Assembly: GCA_028344335.1 (NCBI GenBank)
Contig: JAOMAZ010000017.1
Location: 1 to 32,634, forward strand
Length of the DNA stretch: 32,634 nt
Direction of reading: 5' to 3'
Source of the DNA: Deltaproteobacteria bacterium
Lineage (GTDB): Archaea > Thermoplasmatota > Poseidoniia > Poseidoniales > Poseidoniaceae
In this document: piece after piece, positions 1 through 7,844 of the stretch
Numbering within the stretch: the first letter of the stretch is position 1
Layout of the letters: each line of letters opens with the position of its first letter
Made by a program: the position numbers and the translations under genes
The notes under the pieces: generated by a model
Seen by the model: only the letters and a program-made list of their open reading frames with translations
What the model was told of the DNA's origin: nothing
Databases searched by the model: none

Positions 1-2
1 GT

Positions 3-560
3 TATGTTGTCGACATTGAAAATGCAACTGTTGTTGACTTGGAAATTGATGGACAATGGTTAGTAGCTACGGTAAACGTTACCGCAACAGATAGACTAAT
101 CTTACTAGATATTGAGACTGGAGAAAGCCGCTTACTTGCCGACCCTAAGTACCCTGCTCATGACCCTTCTGTTGGGTATGGAGTTGTGGCATGGGCTTCT
201 CAATGGCACTTGAATCCCACTCAACCTAGTGAGCAATTCGCTGACCACGAAATATGGTATTTCGACCTTTCAAAAAACCTTACTGAGCATTTGACTGAAG
301 ACCTAATTGATCAACGCAACCCCCAAGTCAGCGAAGATCACATTGTTTGGCAAGTTATCGAAGATGGAAAAGTAGTTTCCACTAAAGTCCATAGACGAAA
401 TGTAGAACTACAACCATATTCTTCAACCGCCCTTCAACTTGCAACATTAATTCTGATTCCATTGGTTTGTTTCCATATTTGGAAAGGCAACCGAGAGGCA
501 TTTGAAAGGGCATCAACTAGTGATAGCGAGCATTCTCATCAAAGCAACATGAGCACTTGA
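3..560 (+). CDS. C-terminal part of a beta-propeller-like membrane-anchored protein (5' truncated)
   Basis: The reading frame is open from the first bases of the window, so the true start lies upstream and only about 185 C-terminal residues are visible. The visible part alternates short beta-strand-like segments with repeated phrases of the type 'D-IETGESRLL', 'NPQVSEDHIVWQV' and 'HEIWYFDL', as in TolB/WD-like propeller repeats that read out bound or stored values. Near the end one hydrophobic segment (LATLILIPLVCFHIW) is followed by a short charged tail, so the protein is probably an extracellular propeller held by a C-terminal membrane anchor. The stop lies 48 bases inside the 3' end of the convergent nadA gene. 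I cannot name a family; the propeller call rests on repeat texture only. Confidence 0.6.
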   Translation, partial: YVVDIENATVVDLEIDGQWLVATVNVTATDRLILLDIETGESRLLADPKYPAHDPSVGYGVVAWASQWHLNPTQPSEQFADHEIWYFDLSKNLTEHLTEDLIDQRNPQVSEDHIVWQVIEDGKVVSTKVHRRNVELQPYSSTALQLATLILIPLVCFHIWKGNREAFERASTSDSEHSHQSNMST

Positions 561-1616
561 TGCTGTCTCTGAAGGGACAATAATTTGGTTGGCTGCCTCT
601 CCTAACTTTATTCTTTCAAGAACATCCAAAAGATATGATGGATGAATCATATACATAGTTGAACATGGGCAAACCATGGGGTCAAGACATTCAACAGTCT
701 TGTCTGGATAAGCAGTATCAAGGCGCTTTACCATATTTATTTCAGTACCAACACCAATGTGTGATCCGCTTGGTGCATTCTCGACATAGCGCCGAATATA
801 CTCTGTTGAACCAACAGCATCAGCAGCCTCGACAACTTGCCGTGGGCATTCGGGATGAACAACTACCAAGGCATCAGGAACTTTCCCCCGCAATTCTGAA
901 ATTTGCAAGGTTGTGAAACGGCGATGAACGCTACAATAGCCGTGCCAGAGAATTATTCGTGAGGATTCTAAGTCCTTCCAATCAACATCAGTATCTGGGC
1001 TCCAAACAGCCATTTCATCCTCACTAATATTCATCGATAAGCCAGTATTACGGCCAAGGTGTTGGTCAGGGAAGAACAGTACCTTTCCATTCTTTCCAGC
1101 TCTTTCAAAGGCCCATTCAAGAACTCCTTTAGCATTGGAAGAAGTGCATACTACTCCGCCATGATCGCCCACGAAGGCCTTCAGTTCAGCGCTTGAATTC
1201 ATGTAAGTAACTGGAATCAAACATGACTCACCGTCTTCAGCAGGAGCAGTGGGGTCATCTCTGTCAGCAGGGTCGATTAAACCTAGTTCATCGATTAATT
1301 CATCCCAACAATCCATAACTTGCTCAAGATTTGCCATATCAGCCATAGAACAACCAGCTCGCAAATTAGGTAGGCTAACAATTTGTGAATCGCGGGTTAG
1401 AATATCTGCTGATTCAGCCATGAAATGAACTCCGCAGAATACGATATTCTCTGCTTTGCTCTCACTAGCCATTTTTGCTAGAAGAAAGGAATCACCCAAT
1501 AGGTCAGCATGGGCAACGATGCTGTCGCGTTGGTAGTGATGACCAAGGATTAGTAACTTATCGCCCATTTCTTGCTTTATTTCCTGAATGCGTGAATGCA
1601 CCACTTCATCGCTCAT
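513..1616 (-). CDS. nadA: Quinolinate synthase NadA
   Basis: NadA condenses iminoaspartate with dihydroxyacetone phosphate to quinolinate, the precursor of NAD, using an oxygen-sensitive [4Fe-4S] cluster. The N-terminal GHHYQRDSIV and GDSFLLAKMA segments, the VFCGVHFMAESADIL block and the three expected cluster cysteines (RAGCSMAD, HPECPRQ and the VCPCSTM segment) are all visible, and the length (about 367 residues) is normal. I start at the ATG at 1616 because the protein then begins MSDEVVHSRIQEIK, as NadA usually does. The frame stays open to an ATG at 1691, giving 25 extra residues. The gene is divergent from bud32 and its 3' end overlaps the upstream convergent gene. No nadB or nadC lies nearby, so the rest of the pathway must be elsewhere. 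Confidence 0.95.
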   Translation of the reverse strand: MSDEVVHSRIQEIKQEMGDKLLILGHHYQRDSIVAHADLLGDSFLLAKMASESKAENIVFCGVHFMAESADILTRDSQIVSLPNLRAGCSMADMANLEQVMDCWDELIDELGLIDPADRDDPTAPAEDGESCLIPVTYMNSSAELKAFVGDHGGVVCTSSNAKGVLEWAFERAGKNGKVLFFPDQHLGRNTGLSMNISEDEMAVWSPDTDVDWKDLESSRIILWHGYCSVHRRFTTLQISELRGKVPDALVVVHPECPRQVVEAADAVGSTEYIRRYVENAPSGSHIGVGTEINMVKRLDTAYPDKTVECLDPMVCPCSTMYMIHPSYLLDVLERIKLGEAANQIIVPSETASSAHVALMRMLAITS

Positions 1617-1710
1617 GGCGGTGGTAGATTGGATATCACAAACAGCCAGTTCCATCAATTCAACCCGTAATGGCAATACCTTTGAAGCCATCTATCCCCA
1701 GCAGAATCAC

Positions 1711-1715
1711 GGAGG
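1711..1715 (+). promoter_or_regulatory. Shine-Dalgarno GGAGG that fixes the bud32 start
   Basis: GGAGG lies seven bases before the ATG at 1723. The frame is open upstream to 1588, inside nadA, but the family homology begins just after this ATG. The site therefore decides for the short start. Confidence 0.6.
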
Positions 1716-1722
1716 ACAGGCA

Positions 1723-2388
1723 ATGCTATGGCAAGATGAAGGAATAATCCACATTGGAGCCGAGGCTGAGGTTCGTAGTGGGTGTTGGTTAGGCTTGCCT
1801 GCTATCAAGAAAACTCGAGCCCCTAGAACTTGGCGCCATCCAGACCTCGATAAACGCTTGACAAAGCGTCGATTAGATATTGAGTGTAAAATCCTCAATA
1901 AATTATTGAAAGAAAATATTTCCGCACCTAGGATATTGGAACTAAACAAAGATGAGATGACAATGATAATTTCAAAAATTGAAGGAAGCCCCTTAATCGA
2001 TTCATTACAAGCAGGAATAGTTGATGAAAACATTTTCATTCAACTTGGAAAAATAATAAGAAACTTTCATGAAATTGGCATTTCTCATGGTGATATTTCG
2101 ACAAATAATATTCTTTGGCAAGCTGGAGGTGAACCTACTCTAATAGACTTTGGACTTTCAAAACACACAATCGAAGTCGAGGATTTTGGCATTGACCTAC
2201 ATGTTTTGGAGGAAATTCTTAGTGCTAGTCATCCTGAATATGAAGGTGCGATGGAGCAGGTAGAGGCAGGATACCTTTCTCAATCACCTGATGATGTAAT
2301 CGATATTCCAGCTGGGCTTTTACCGACTGCAAATGAAGTTATCAAGCGATTACAAGATATTAGGACTAGGGTTCGGTATCACGATTAG
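1723..2388 (+). CDS. bud32: Kae1-associated kinase/ATPase Bud32 (stand-alone)
   Basis: Bud32 is the small RIO-like kinase of the KEOPS complex, which with Kae1 makes the t6A modification of tRNAs reading ANN codons. Visible in order are the shortened nucleotide loop IGAEAEV (residues 11-17), AIKKTRAPRTWRHPDLD with the invariant lysine (about 29), the helix KRRLDIECKIL, the catalytic loop HGDISTNN (122-129), the metal-binding DFG (142-144) and the C-terminal pattern VIKRLQDIRTRVRYH typical of Bud32. At 221 residues it is a full single-domain Bud32. In several Euryarchaeota it is fused behind Kae1; here it stands alone, divergent from nadA. Its stop codon overlaps the end of the convergent fluC gene by four bases. 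Confidence 0.93.
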   Translation: MLWQDEGIIHIGAEAEVRSGCWLGLPAIKKTRAPRTWRHPDLDKRLTKRRLDIECKILNKLLKENISAPRILELNKDEMTMIISKIEGSPLIDSLQAGIVDENIFIQLGKIIRNFHEIGISHGDISTNNILWQAGGEPTLIDFGLSKHTIEVEDFGIDLHVLEEILSASHPEYEGAMEQVEAGYLSQSPDDVIDIPAGLLPTANEVIKRLQDIRTRVRYHD

Positions 2389-2759
2389 ATTGCTTGTTCT
2401 GCTGCAATCCATCCGAGTAGAGCCAATAATGGCCCCAATACAGAAGTCGAAATTGCATAGAGTAGTGCAGTGCTTATCCGCCCATCTTTCCAAAGGTTGA
2501 TTGTATCAATGCTGAATGTTGACAAAGTAGTGAATGCTCCTAGCACTCCAACTCCAAGAAACATCACCATTTCCTTGCTTACCGCTTCACTATTGGCGGC
2601 CGCTCCCATCAAAGCACCCAGCAACAATGAGCCGACTAAATTGACAGTTAGAGTTCCCCATGGCATTTGCTCTGTGGATAGCCAATTTCCAATTAAATAA
2701 CGTAGAACTGCCCCAAGCGCGCCACCCACTGCAACGTAAAGGAGAACCTTGGCGCTCAT
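2385..2759 (-). CDS. crcB: Fluoride ion channel FluC/CrcB
   Basis: FluC proteins form dual-topology dimers that let fluoride leave the cell. The 124-residue protein has four hydrophobic segments and the family signatures: GGALGAVLRYLIGN at the N-terminus, WGTLTVNLVGSLLLG in the second segment (pore asparagine) and GVLGAFTTLSTFSIDT (the phenylalanine-box/TTLSTFS region with the central sodium site). The ATG at 2759 is the natural start. I looked for a fluoride riboswitch between 2760 and 2830 on this strand and did not recognise one. The gene ends four bases inside bud32 (convergent) and faces away from rdgB. Only one copy is present, consistent with a homodimer. Confidence 0.93.
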   Translation of the reverse strand: MSAKVLLYVAVGGALGAVLRYLIGNWLSTEQMPWGTLTVNLVGSLLLGALMGAAANSEAVSKEMVMFLGVGVLGAFTTLSTFSIDTINLWKDGRISTALLYAISTSVLGPLLALLGWIAAEQAI

Positions 2760-2810
2760 GTTGCTGGGCTGGGCATTCGCTGCATCATACTACCGACAAA
2801 AAAAAGGCCG

Positions 2811-2829
2811 ACACCTCCGCCCTAGGTGT
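2811..2829. other. Hairpin abutting the rdgB start codon
   Basis: ACACCT (2811-2816) and AGGTGT (2824-2829) are exact inverted repeats around a seven-base loop. The last base touches the ATG of rdgB at 2830. An A8 run lies just upstream at 2799-2806. It could be an operator, a leader hairpin for rdgB or part of the crcB promoter region. Function is unknown. Confidence 0.4.
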
Positions 2830-3429
2830 ATGGCCAAACTACTCTTGTTCCTAACTTCCAACCAAGGGAAACTCACAGAAGCCAAACAACACCTCAAACC
2901 ACTGGGTTTTGATGTGCAACAATTTCTGATCGATGGCAAGGCTCCAGCAATCACCGAACCACAAGCAGATAGCCTAGAGGAAGTAGCTAAGGCGAAGATG
3001 CAACAGGCCGTTGCTCTATTGTTTTCTCAAGGAATTGAAGCGGCGATTATGGTTGAAGATGCAGGATTATTCATCGATGCCTTGAATGGTTTTCCGGGAG
3101 TTTATTCAGCCAACTCTCTGAAATCTATTGGCTGTCATGGAATTCTAAATCTCCTCACAACAGAAAGAGTTGCACGTTTTGAAGCAGTTGCAATGTTATG
3201 GGATGGAGAGAACACAATCACTGGTAAAGGAATATGTAGCGGTCAAATCTCAACTGAAATAGTAGATGGTTCTGGATTTGGATTCGACCCTATTTTTATT
3301 CCAGATGATTTAGAAGATGGCACATCCACTGGCGGCATTCCTTTTGGTGGCATTGATTTATCATTAAAACAGGCTTTCAGTCATCGTCGAAAGGCGCTTG
3401 ATGACTTGATATCAAAGATGATAATTTGA
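2830..3429 (+). CDS. rdgB: XTP/dITP diphosphatase (RdgB/HAM1 family)
   Basis: This house-cleaning enzyme hydrolyses XTP, ITP and dITP to the monophosphate plus pyrophosphate, keeping deaminated purines out of nucleic acids. Family signatures are FLTSNQGKLTEAK at the N-terminus (substrate/phosphate-binding TxNxxK), VEDAGLFIDALNGFPGVYS (general-base Asp region), GSGFGFDPIFIP and the C-terminal FSHRRKAL. The chosen ATG gives 199 residues, the usual size. The open frame reaches back to 2749, but that part overlaps the crcB start and has no family resemblance. The gene follows a small hairpin that touches its start codon. A short gap separates it from the next codirectional gene. Confidence 0.93.
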   Translation: MAKLLLFLTSNQGKLTEAKQHLKPLGFDVQQFLIDGKAPAITEPQADSLEEVAKAKMQQAVALLFSQGIEAAIMVEDAGLFIDALNGFPGVYSANSLKSIGCHGILNLLTTERVARFEAVAMLWDGENTITGKGICSGQISTEIVDGSGFGFDPIFIPDDLEDGTSTGGIPFGGIDLSLKQAFSHRRKALDDLISKMII

Positions 3430-3486
3430 AAAGGCCAACGCGCCGTCATTGTCAAAGGCATGCCACCTCTGCACGGAGCGGTAGAG

Positions 3487-4431
3487 ATGGGTAGCGGTCT
3501 GAAACTTTTGCTTGCCTTTTCTACATTAGGAACCTTTGGATTCTACATGGCAAGAGTTAGTGAGATGACTGAGACTGCTCAATGGGGATTCATTGCGGCT
3601 CTACTTGGACAGGCATTTTTATTCGTTATTTTACCAGGAAAACAAAAGAAAATTATTGTTAGAAGAACTGCTGCAGCAGCCGATGCAGTGGAAGAAAAAG
3701 CATTGGCTGAAGAAGATGATATCGACATTCCAGATCCAGTAACCAAGGATCCGCTAGATGGTGCAACCTTGAAGCAGCGAAAGATGGCAAAAATTAAGGC
3801 AATTCAAAGTGCTGCTGAAGAGGAAGAGGATGAAGAAGTTCAAGAAATTTCTGTTGATGAAATAGAGGAAATTGATGACCTCCATATCGCTGAAGAATAC
3901 GTAGTTGAAATCGATGCAGAATCAATTGAAGAAGCTAAAATTGAGGATGTAGTTTCAGAGCGCCGCCACCATCATGCAAAAATCCGCAAGCGTATCGAAA
4001 TGCGTCGCCGTGAACAGATGGCAGAAGTGCGTGCTTCAGTAGCAAAAATGTGGGATGATAAATCCGGTGAAGATTTGGCAGCCATAGTTAGTATTGAGGG
4101 TCATGGATTGACAATACTTGATGAACCCGATGAAGTTGAACCAGGCCACCCATATGGAGCGACATTCATCCGCTTAGATGATACAAGAATACTCAAGGTT
4201 AGAGTTGCACTTGATGAGGGGTTCAAGGTTGTAGAATTAGAAGAGGAAGAAGATGAACTTCCGCCTCTACTCCTGCCAGATGGTACTGTATTGCCATTAC
4301 CCAGTGGATTACCATTACCCGGTGGATTAGCATTACCGCCTCCTCCTGCGGTAGGCGGATTACCATTGCCTCCACCTCCGGTACTTAACAGTCAGAATAA
4401 ATTGGCCGCTCTGAGAGATGAAATTGCTTAA
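3487..4431 (+). CDS. Membrane protein with acidic middle and proline-rich C-terminus, function unknown
   Basis: About 314 residues, not recognised. The N-terminus has two hydrophobic segments (LKLLLAFSTLGTFGFYMA and GFIAALLGQAFLFVIL) forming a hairpin anchor. A long, strongly acidic and probably helical stretch follows (EEEEDEEVQEISVDEIEEID and similar), then a basic patch (RRHHHAKIRKRIEMRRRE). Next comes a compact segment around WDDKSGEDLAAIVSIEGHG to LKVRVALDEGFKVVELEEEED that looks like a small beta domain, and finally a Leu-Pro-Gly repeat ending in polyproline. An alternative ATG lies at 3460. The charged bulk is presumably cytoplasmic. The gene sits between rdgB and a convergent enoyl-CoA hydratase, which gives no functional hint. 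Confidence 0.7.
   Translation: MGSGLKLLLAFSTLGTFGFYMARVSEMTETAQWGFIAALLGQAFLFVILPGKQKKIIVRRTAAAADAVEEKALAEEDDIDIPDPVTKDPLDGATLKQRKMAKIKAIQSAAEEEEDEEVQEISVDEIEEIDDLHIAEEYVVEIDAESIEEAKIEDVVSERRHHHAKIRKRIEMRRREQMAEVRASVAKMWDDKSGEDLAAIVSIEGHGLTILDEPDEVEPGHPYGATFIRLDDTRILKVRVALDEGFKVVELEEEEDELPPLLLPDGTVLPLPSGLPLPGGLALPPPPAVGGLPLPPPPVLNSQNKLAALRDEIA
4288..4382 (+). repeat. Short tandem repeat encoding Leu-Pro/Gly units
   Basis: Three 18-base units run head to tail (4288-4305, 4306-4323, 4324-4341), all variants of GGATTACCATTACCCGGT. After a proline-rich spacer a degenerate fourth unit begins near 4357. They encode the GLPLPGG-type repeats at the C-terminus of the membrane protein above. The array is in frame, so copy-number changes would keep the gene open. 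Confidence 0.7.
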
Positions 4432-4433
4432 TC

Positions 4434-5282
4434 TCACTTACCTTTCCAGTTTGGATTAGTTCTATTGAGAAATGCTTCGACTCCAATTTCCTTATCTTCA
4501 GTATCGAATAGTTGAGCAAATTCTTCTGCTTCGAGTGCCACTCCTTCTGAGATTGGCAATTCAAGAGATGCTCTTACAACCTTCTTTCCAATTTTCAAAG
4601 TATGAGGAGATTTACTGGCAATTCCCCTTGCCAGTTTCAAGGTTGCTTCGAGTAATTCTTCGGGCTCATATACATGATTGACTAAGCCGACTTTAAGTGC
4701 TTCATTTGCAGAAAGCATTTCTCCGCTAAGCACTAATTCCAGCGCTTTTCCATAGCCAATCAAATGGCTTAATCTTTGGGTCCCTCCGCCTCCTGGAATT
4801 AGTCCAAGGGAGATTTCAGGAGTGCCGAACTTTGAACGTGAACTGGCCATTCTAATGTCACATGAACATGCAACTTCAAGCCCTCCTCCAAGAGTAAAAC
4901 CGTCAATCATGGCGATTGTGGGCTTGGAAAGATTCCAGATTGCTTCCCAAGCATTATCTTTGAATGATTGACGAATGTCATCGGATTTCTTGCCAGTAAA
5001 TTCACTGATATCAGCACCAGCAACAAAGGCATTTGGCTTCGCTCTTTTACCTTCTTCAGGCAGTAATGGTTCGGCTCCTTTGATGATTACCAATCTAATT
5101 TCATTTTGGCTTTCAGCCCAACTACACATCGCTTTCAGTCCTGACACTATATCAGAATTTAGCGCATTCAATTTATTAGGGCGGTTAATGCAAACTAATG
5201 CGATAACACCTTTTTCATCATTTTCATCATCAACTTGGATTTCTTCGATGATAATCACCTCACTAACTGGGGGGGCTGTCAT
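4434..5282 (-). CDS. Enoyl-CoA hydratase/isomerase (crotonase family)
   Basis: Crotonase-fold enzyme, probably adding water to trans-2-enoyl-CoA in beta-oxidation. The oxyanion-hole segments AFVAGADISEF and DGFTLGGGLEVACSCDIRMA are intact. Both catalytic glutamates of true hydratases are present, one in GGGLEVA and one in FGTPEISLGLIPGGGGTQRL. The start at 5282 (MTAPPVSEV) gives 282 residues; the frame is open to 5354 but that part is not family-like. An insertion of about 14 residues (EPLLPEEGKRAKPN) precedes the GAD motif. The stop lies two bases from that of the upstream convergent gene. Two further crotonase paralogues occur in this window. The substrate cannot be assigned from sequence. 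Confidence 0.88.
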   Translation of the reverse strand: MTAPPVSEVIIIEEIQVDDENDEKGVIALVCINRPNKLNALNSDIVSGLKAMCSWAESQNEIRLVIIKGAEPLLPEEGKRAKPNAFVAGADISEFTGKKSDDIRQSFKDNAWEAIWNLSKPTIAMIDGFTLGGGLEVACSCDIRMASSRSKFGTPEISLGLIPGGGGTQRLSHLIGYGKALELVLSGEMLSANEALKVGLVNHVYEPEELLEATLKLARGIASKSPHTLKIGKKVVRASLELPISEGVALEAEEFAQLFDTEDKEIGVEAFLNRTNPNWKGK

Positions 5283-5375
5283 GTTTGGGCGTATGGGTTG
5301 GACTTGAATATCTAATCGCATCATCTTGTTGTTTTTGTTGACAGGTTTGAGCAAGAGATGAAGAATGAGTGAGGG

Positions 5376-6161
5376 TTGGCAGAGGCGGGTATCGAGTTGT
5401 TTGATGCAGCAGATCGGGAATTATTGGTGAGGGTTACCGATGTTGGTAAGAGGTTCGGTGACTTTGTAGCACTGCATCCTCTAAATGTCAAAGTATATTC
5501 TGGAGAATTCTTTGGAGTATTCGGTCCAAATGGAGCCGGAAAATCAACTTTTATTAAATTATTAACAGGCCAACTAAAACCCACGATAGGTCAAGTCGAA
5601 GTGCTTGGCATCGATGTCATCAAAGAACCTCAAATGGTTAAAGCTAACATTGGAATTGTCCCTGAATCTGAATCACCACCATCATATCTAACACCGGTAG
5701 AATTTCTTCAATTCGTAGCAAGGCTACGTGGACTCGATGATACGGAAAACCGTATCAATTACTGGATTGATTGGTTTGGAATGACCGATAAGAGAGATAC
5801 GATGTGTAAGGATTTGTCAAAGGGTCAGCGTCAAAAGGTTATGTTGGCGAGCGCTTTCATCCATGAACCAAGGGTACTCTTCCTTGACGAACCATTTGCC
5901 AACCTCGACCCGATATACCAACGTAAATGCCGCACCCATTTATTGGATATTGTTGCAGATGGTGGTACTATTTTCATGTGTAGCCACGTACTTGAAGTTG
6001 CAGAGAGATTGTGTACAAGATTGGCAGTAATAGATCATGGACGTGTTCTCGCCGCTGGTACTATTTCGGAATTGAAATCTGATTCTGATGAAAACTTGGA
6101 AGATGTATTCATTCGCCTTGTTGGTCATTCGATTGATGAATCCGCATCAGAGGAGGAGTAA
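5376..6161 (+). CDS. ABC transporter ATP-binding protein (ABC-2 exporter type)
   Basis: ATPase subunit of an export ABC transporter. Walker A GPNGAGKST is at residues 50-58, an ABC signature variant LSKGQRQKV at about 147-155, Walker B VLFLDEP at about 167-173 with the following D-loop ANLDP, and the switch histidine in MCSH near 204. The Q-loop position reads IVPESES, so a glutamate stands where glutamine is usual. The first possible start after an in-frame TGA (5370-5372) is TTG at 5376; no ATG precedes the Walker A region, so the start is TTG or a later GTG. The gene is followed after two bases by its permease. Cargo is unknown. Confidence 0.88.
   Translation: MAEAGIELFDAADRELLVRVTDVGKRFGDFVALHPLNVKVYSGEFFGVFGPNGAGKSTFIKLLTGQLKPTIGQVEVLGIDVIKEPQMVKANIGIVPESESPPSYLTPVEFLQFVARLRGLDDTENRINYWIDWFGMTDKRDTMCKDLSKGQRQKVMLASAFIHEPRVLFLDEPFANLDPIYQRKCRTHLLDIVADGGTIFMCSHVLEVAERLCTRLAVIDHGRVLAAGTISELKSDSDENLEDVFIRLVGHSIDESASEEE
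6152..6156 (+). promoter_or_regulatory. Shine-Dalgarno supporting the GTG start of the ABC permease
   Basis: GGAGG inside the last codons of the ATPase gene lies seven bases before GTG at 6164. It supports translation from a non-ATG codon and close coupling of the two subunits. Confidence 0.6.
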
Positions 6162-6163
6162 AA

Positions 6164-7804
6164 GTGGCCGGTCTTGGGACCTCAGAGGTTGGTCGTCGCT
6201 ATCAGCCAGCGACCCTTTCCTCTGCTTTTGGTATTACATTCAAAATGATGTTTAGAGAAGAATGGAGGCAAAATATTGACTTCGCTAAAAAGAGACATAT
6301 TCTGATGTTTCCTGCTTTATTGGCAATTGTGACCATGGTTCTAATCGTTGGAATCAGGTTTCTCGTTGGAGATGGGGTCGCGGATGTTGAAGGCCTTGAA
6401 GACCAGCGCCGTGCTTTTACTTGGGATGAACTGAAATTCGCTCTTCATCTTCCTCTTTTTATGTTCAGTTTAGGCATGGGTTCTTTCGCTTTTCTGGGTA
6501 GAGTAATGGTCAGCCAGCGGGGTTCTGGGCTGAATTATTTACTCGCTTCGCCAGCGCTACAACCTATTCCACAATCCACTAATCATTTCGCATATTGGGT
6601 GAAGGAAGTTTGTTACTATCTAATGCTGATATTGATTCCAGTATCAGTCGGAATGTCTTTGGGTATTCTTCTTGAAGTCTTTTTTGAACTCGAAACCCCA
6701 CTCCTTTGGACCTCTATTCCAATCACAATGTTTGCCATGGGATTGACCTTATCCGAGGGTTTGGCAGTGTCATTTCTGGCCAGTGCATTATGGACTCGCG
6801 GAAAATCTTGGTCTCGAATTGTACCATTGTTAGCAGTGCTTGCTGGGGTATTTGTTTTGGGTGGTTGGGTTGATTTTGACAGTTTTATTCTTGGTTATTC
6901 ATTTCAGTTGAACCATTCTCTATGGATTGGGTTATTAGGTATTCTTTTGATTCCGGCCTTGGCATGGCTTGGAGCAGTATCAGTCGCTGATGATTTTGAG
7001 CAACAAGTATCTGAGCGTAAAGAATTACTATCACCAATTTACTCACGTCTGTCTTTCCTTGGCAATGGCACTCTGCGCTTGTTGGTGGCAAAAGAATTTG
7101 TTGATTTGATTCGCAGTGGCACGATTAAGAAGATGATAATATCCTATACAGTTCCACTTTTGGTATTACTCGCATTGGCTTGGTTGGTTGATTTCACTGA
7201 TTCTCCGATTCCAGTGAACTTACTGACTTACGCCCCCTTCCTCGGATTCTTTGGTTTCAATTTTTATTCATGGTTAACTGGAATTGACTCTCCTGAATTT
7301 ATGAATGGCATCCCTGCTACAGTACCGCAACTAATTCGAGCCAAGGTGGTGACTTATTTCTTGACAACAACTTGGATAAGTATTCTATTCTTGATCCTAA
7401 TGGCTTGGAAATTGGATTCTTTTGCAATGTTACCAGTAGCCTTGATAGTTATGATTGCAAATAGCATTTACATCGTTTGTTTGACAGCATTCTTAATGGG
7501 ATTACGGCCCAATAAGGCGATTTTTGATGCTTCTATCATGATTTGGTTTTGGGTTGGAACCGTTATCCCATTACTCGTGCTTTTCTTGCTTTCTTTTTCA
7601 CAAGGCGATACTTCATTCTACGATAATTGGGTTACTCAAGTTGGTCAAAATGGATTGGATGCCGAAGCGGTTGCTTTCGATAATGAGAGAATGCAAAAGG
7701 GTTTCACTGGTATTCTGACCATCTCAGTTCTTTTGATTGGTGGAGGTTGGTTTTTGATGAAGTTACTCGATAGGCGATGGAAGCATGCTCCATTCAATAA
7801 CTGA
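6164..7804 (+). CDS. ABC-2-type transporter permease
   Basis: A 546-residue integral membrane protein with about twelve hydrophobic segments in two halves (roughly residues 45-270 and 310-540). An extracytoplasmic loop after the first segment (GDGVADVEGLEDQRRA) and an amphipathic connecting stretch (FEQQVSERKELLSPIYSRLS) separate the parts. The start is GTG with a good Shine-Dalgarno, two bases after the ATPase gene, so the two genes are one operon and one transporter. The size suggests a fused or double permease, so one polypeptide may pair with an ATPase homodimer. Sequence alone does not tell whether it exports a lipid, polysaccharide, peptide or drug. Confidence 0.82.
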   Translation: MAGLGTSEVGRRYQPATLSSAFGITFKMMFREEWRQNIDFAKKRHILMFPALLAIVTMVLIVGIRFLVGDGVADVEGLEDQRRAFTWDELKFALHLPLFMFSLGMGSFAFLGRVMVSQRGSGLNYLLASPALQPIPQSTNHFAYWVKEVCYYLMLILIPVSVGMSLGILLEVFFELETPLLWTSIPITMFAMGLTLSEGLAVSFLASALWTRGKSWSRIVPLLAVLAGVFVLGGWVDFDSFILGYSFQLNHSLWIGLLGILLIPALAWLGAVSVADDFEQQVSERKELLSPIYSRLSFLGNGTLRLLVAKEFVDLIRSGTIKKMIISYTVPLLVLLALAWLVDFTDSPIPVNLLTYAPFLGFFGFNFYSWLTGIDSPEFMNGIPATVPQLIRAKVVTYFLTTTWISILFLILMAWKLDSFAMLPVALIVMIANSIYIVCLTAFLMGLRPNKAIFDASIMIWFWVGTVIPLLVLFLLSFSQGDTSFYDNWVTQVGQNGLDAEAVAFDNERMQKGFTGILTISVLLIGGGWFLMKLLDRRWKHAPFNN

Positions 7805-7844
7805 GCCGGTTGATTGATTGCTATTGGTCCCTTCGTCTTTGCTA

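Noticed and set aside
1588-1722. N-terminal extension of Bud32
   Set aside because: It is antisense to the nadA start region, has no family resemblance, and a good Shine-Dalgarno precedes the internal ATG.
2760-2829. Fluoride riboswitch upstream of crcB
   Set aside because: The minus-strand leader shows a short hairpin and a U-run, but not the conserved pseudoknot-forming segments I would expect.
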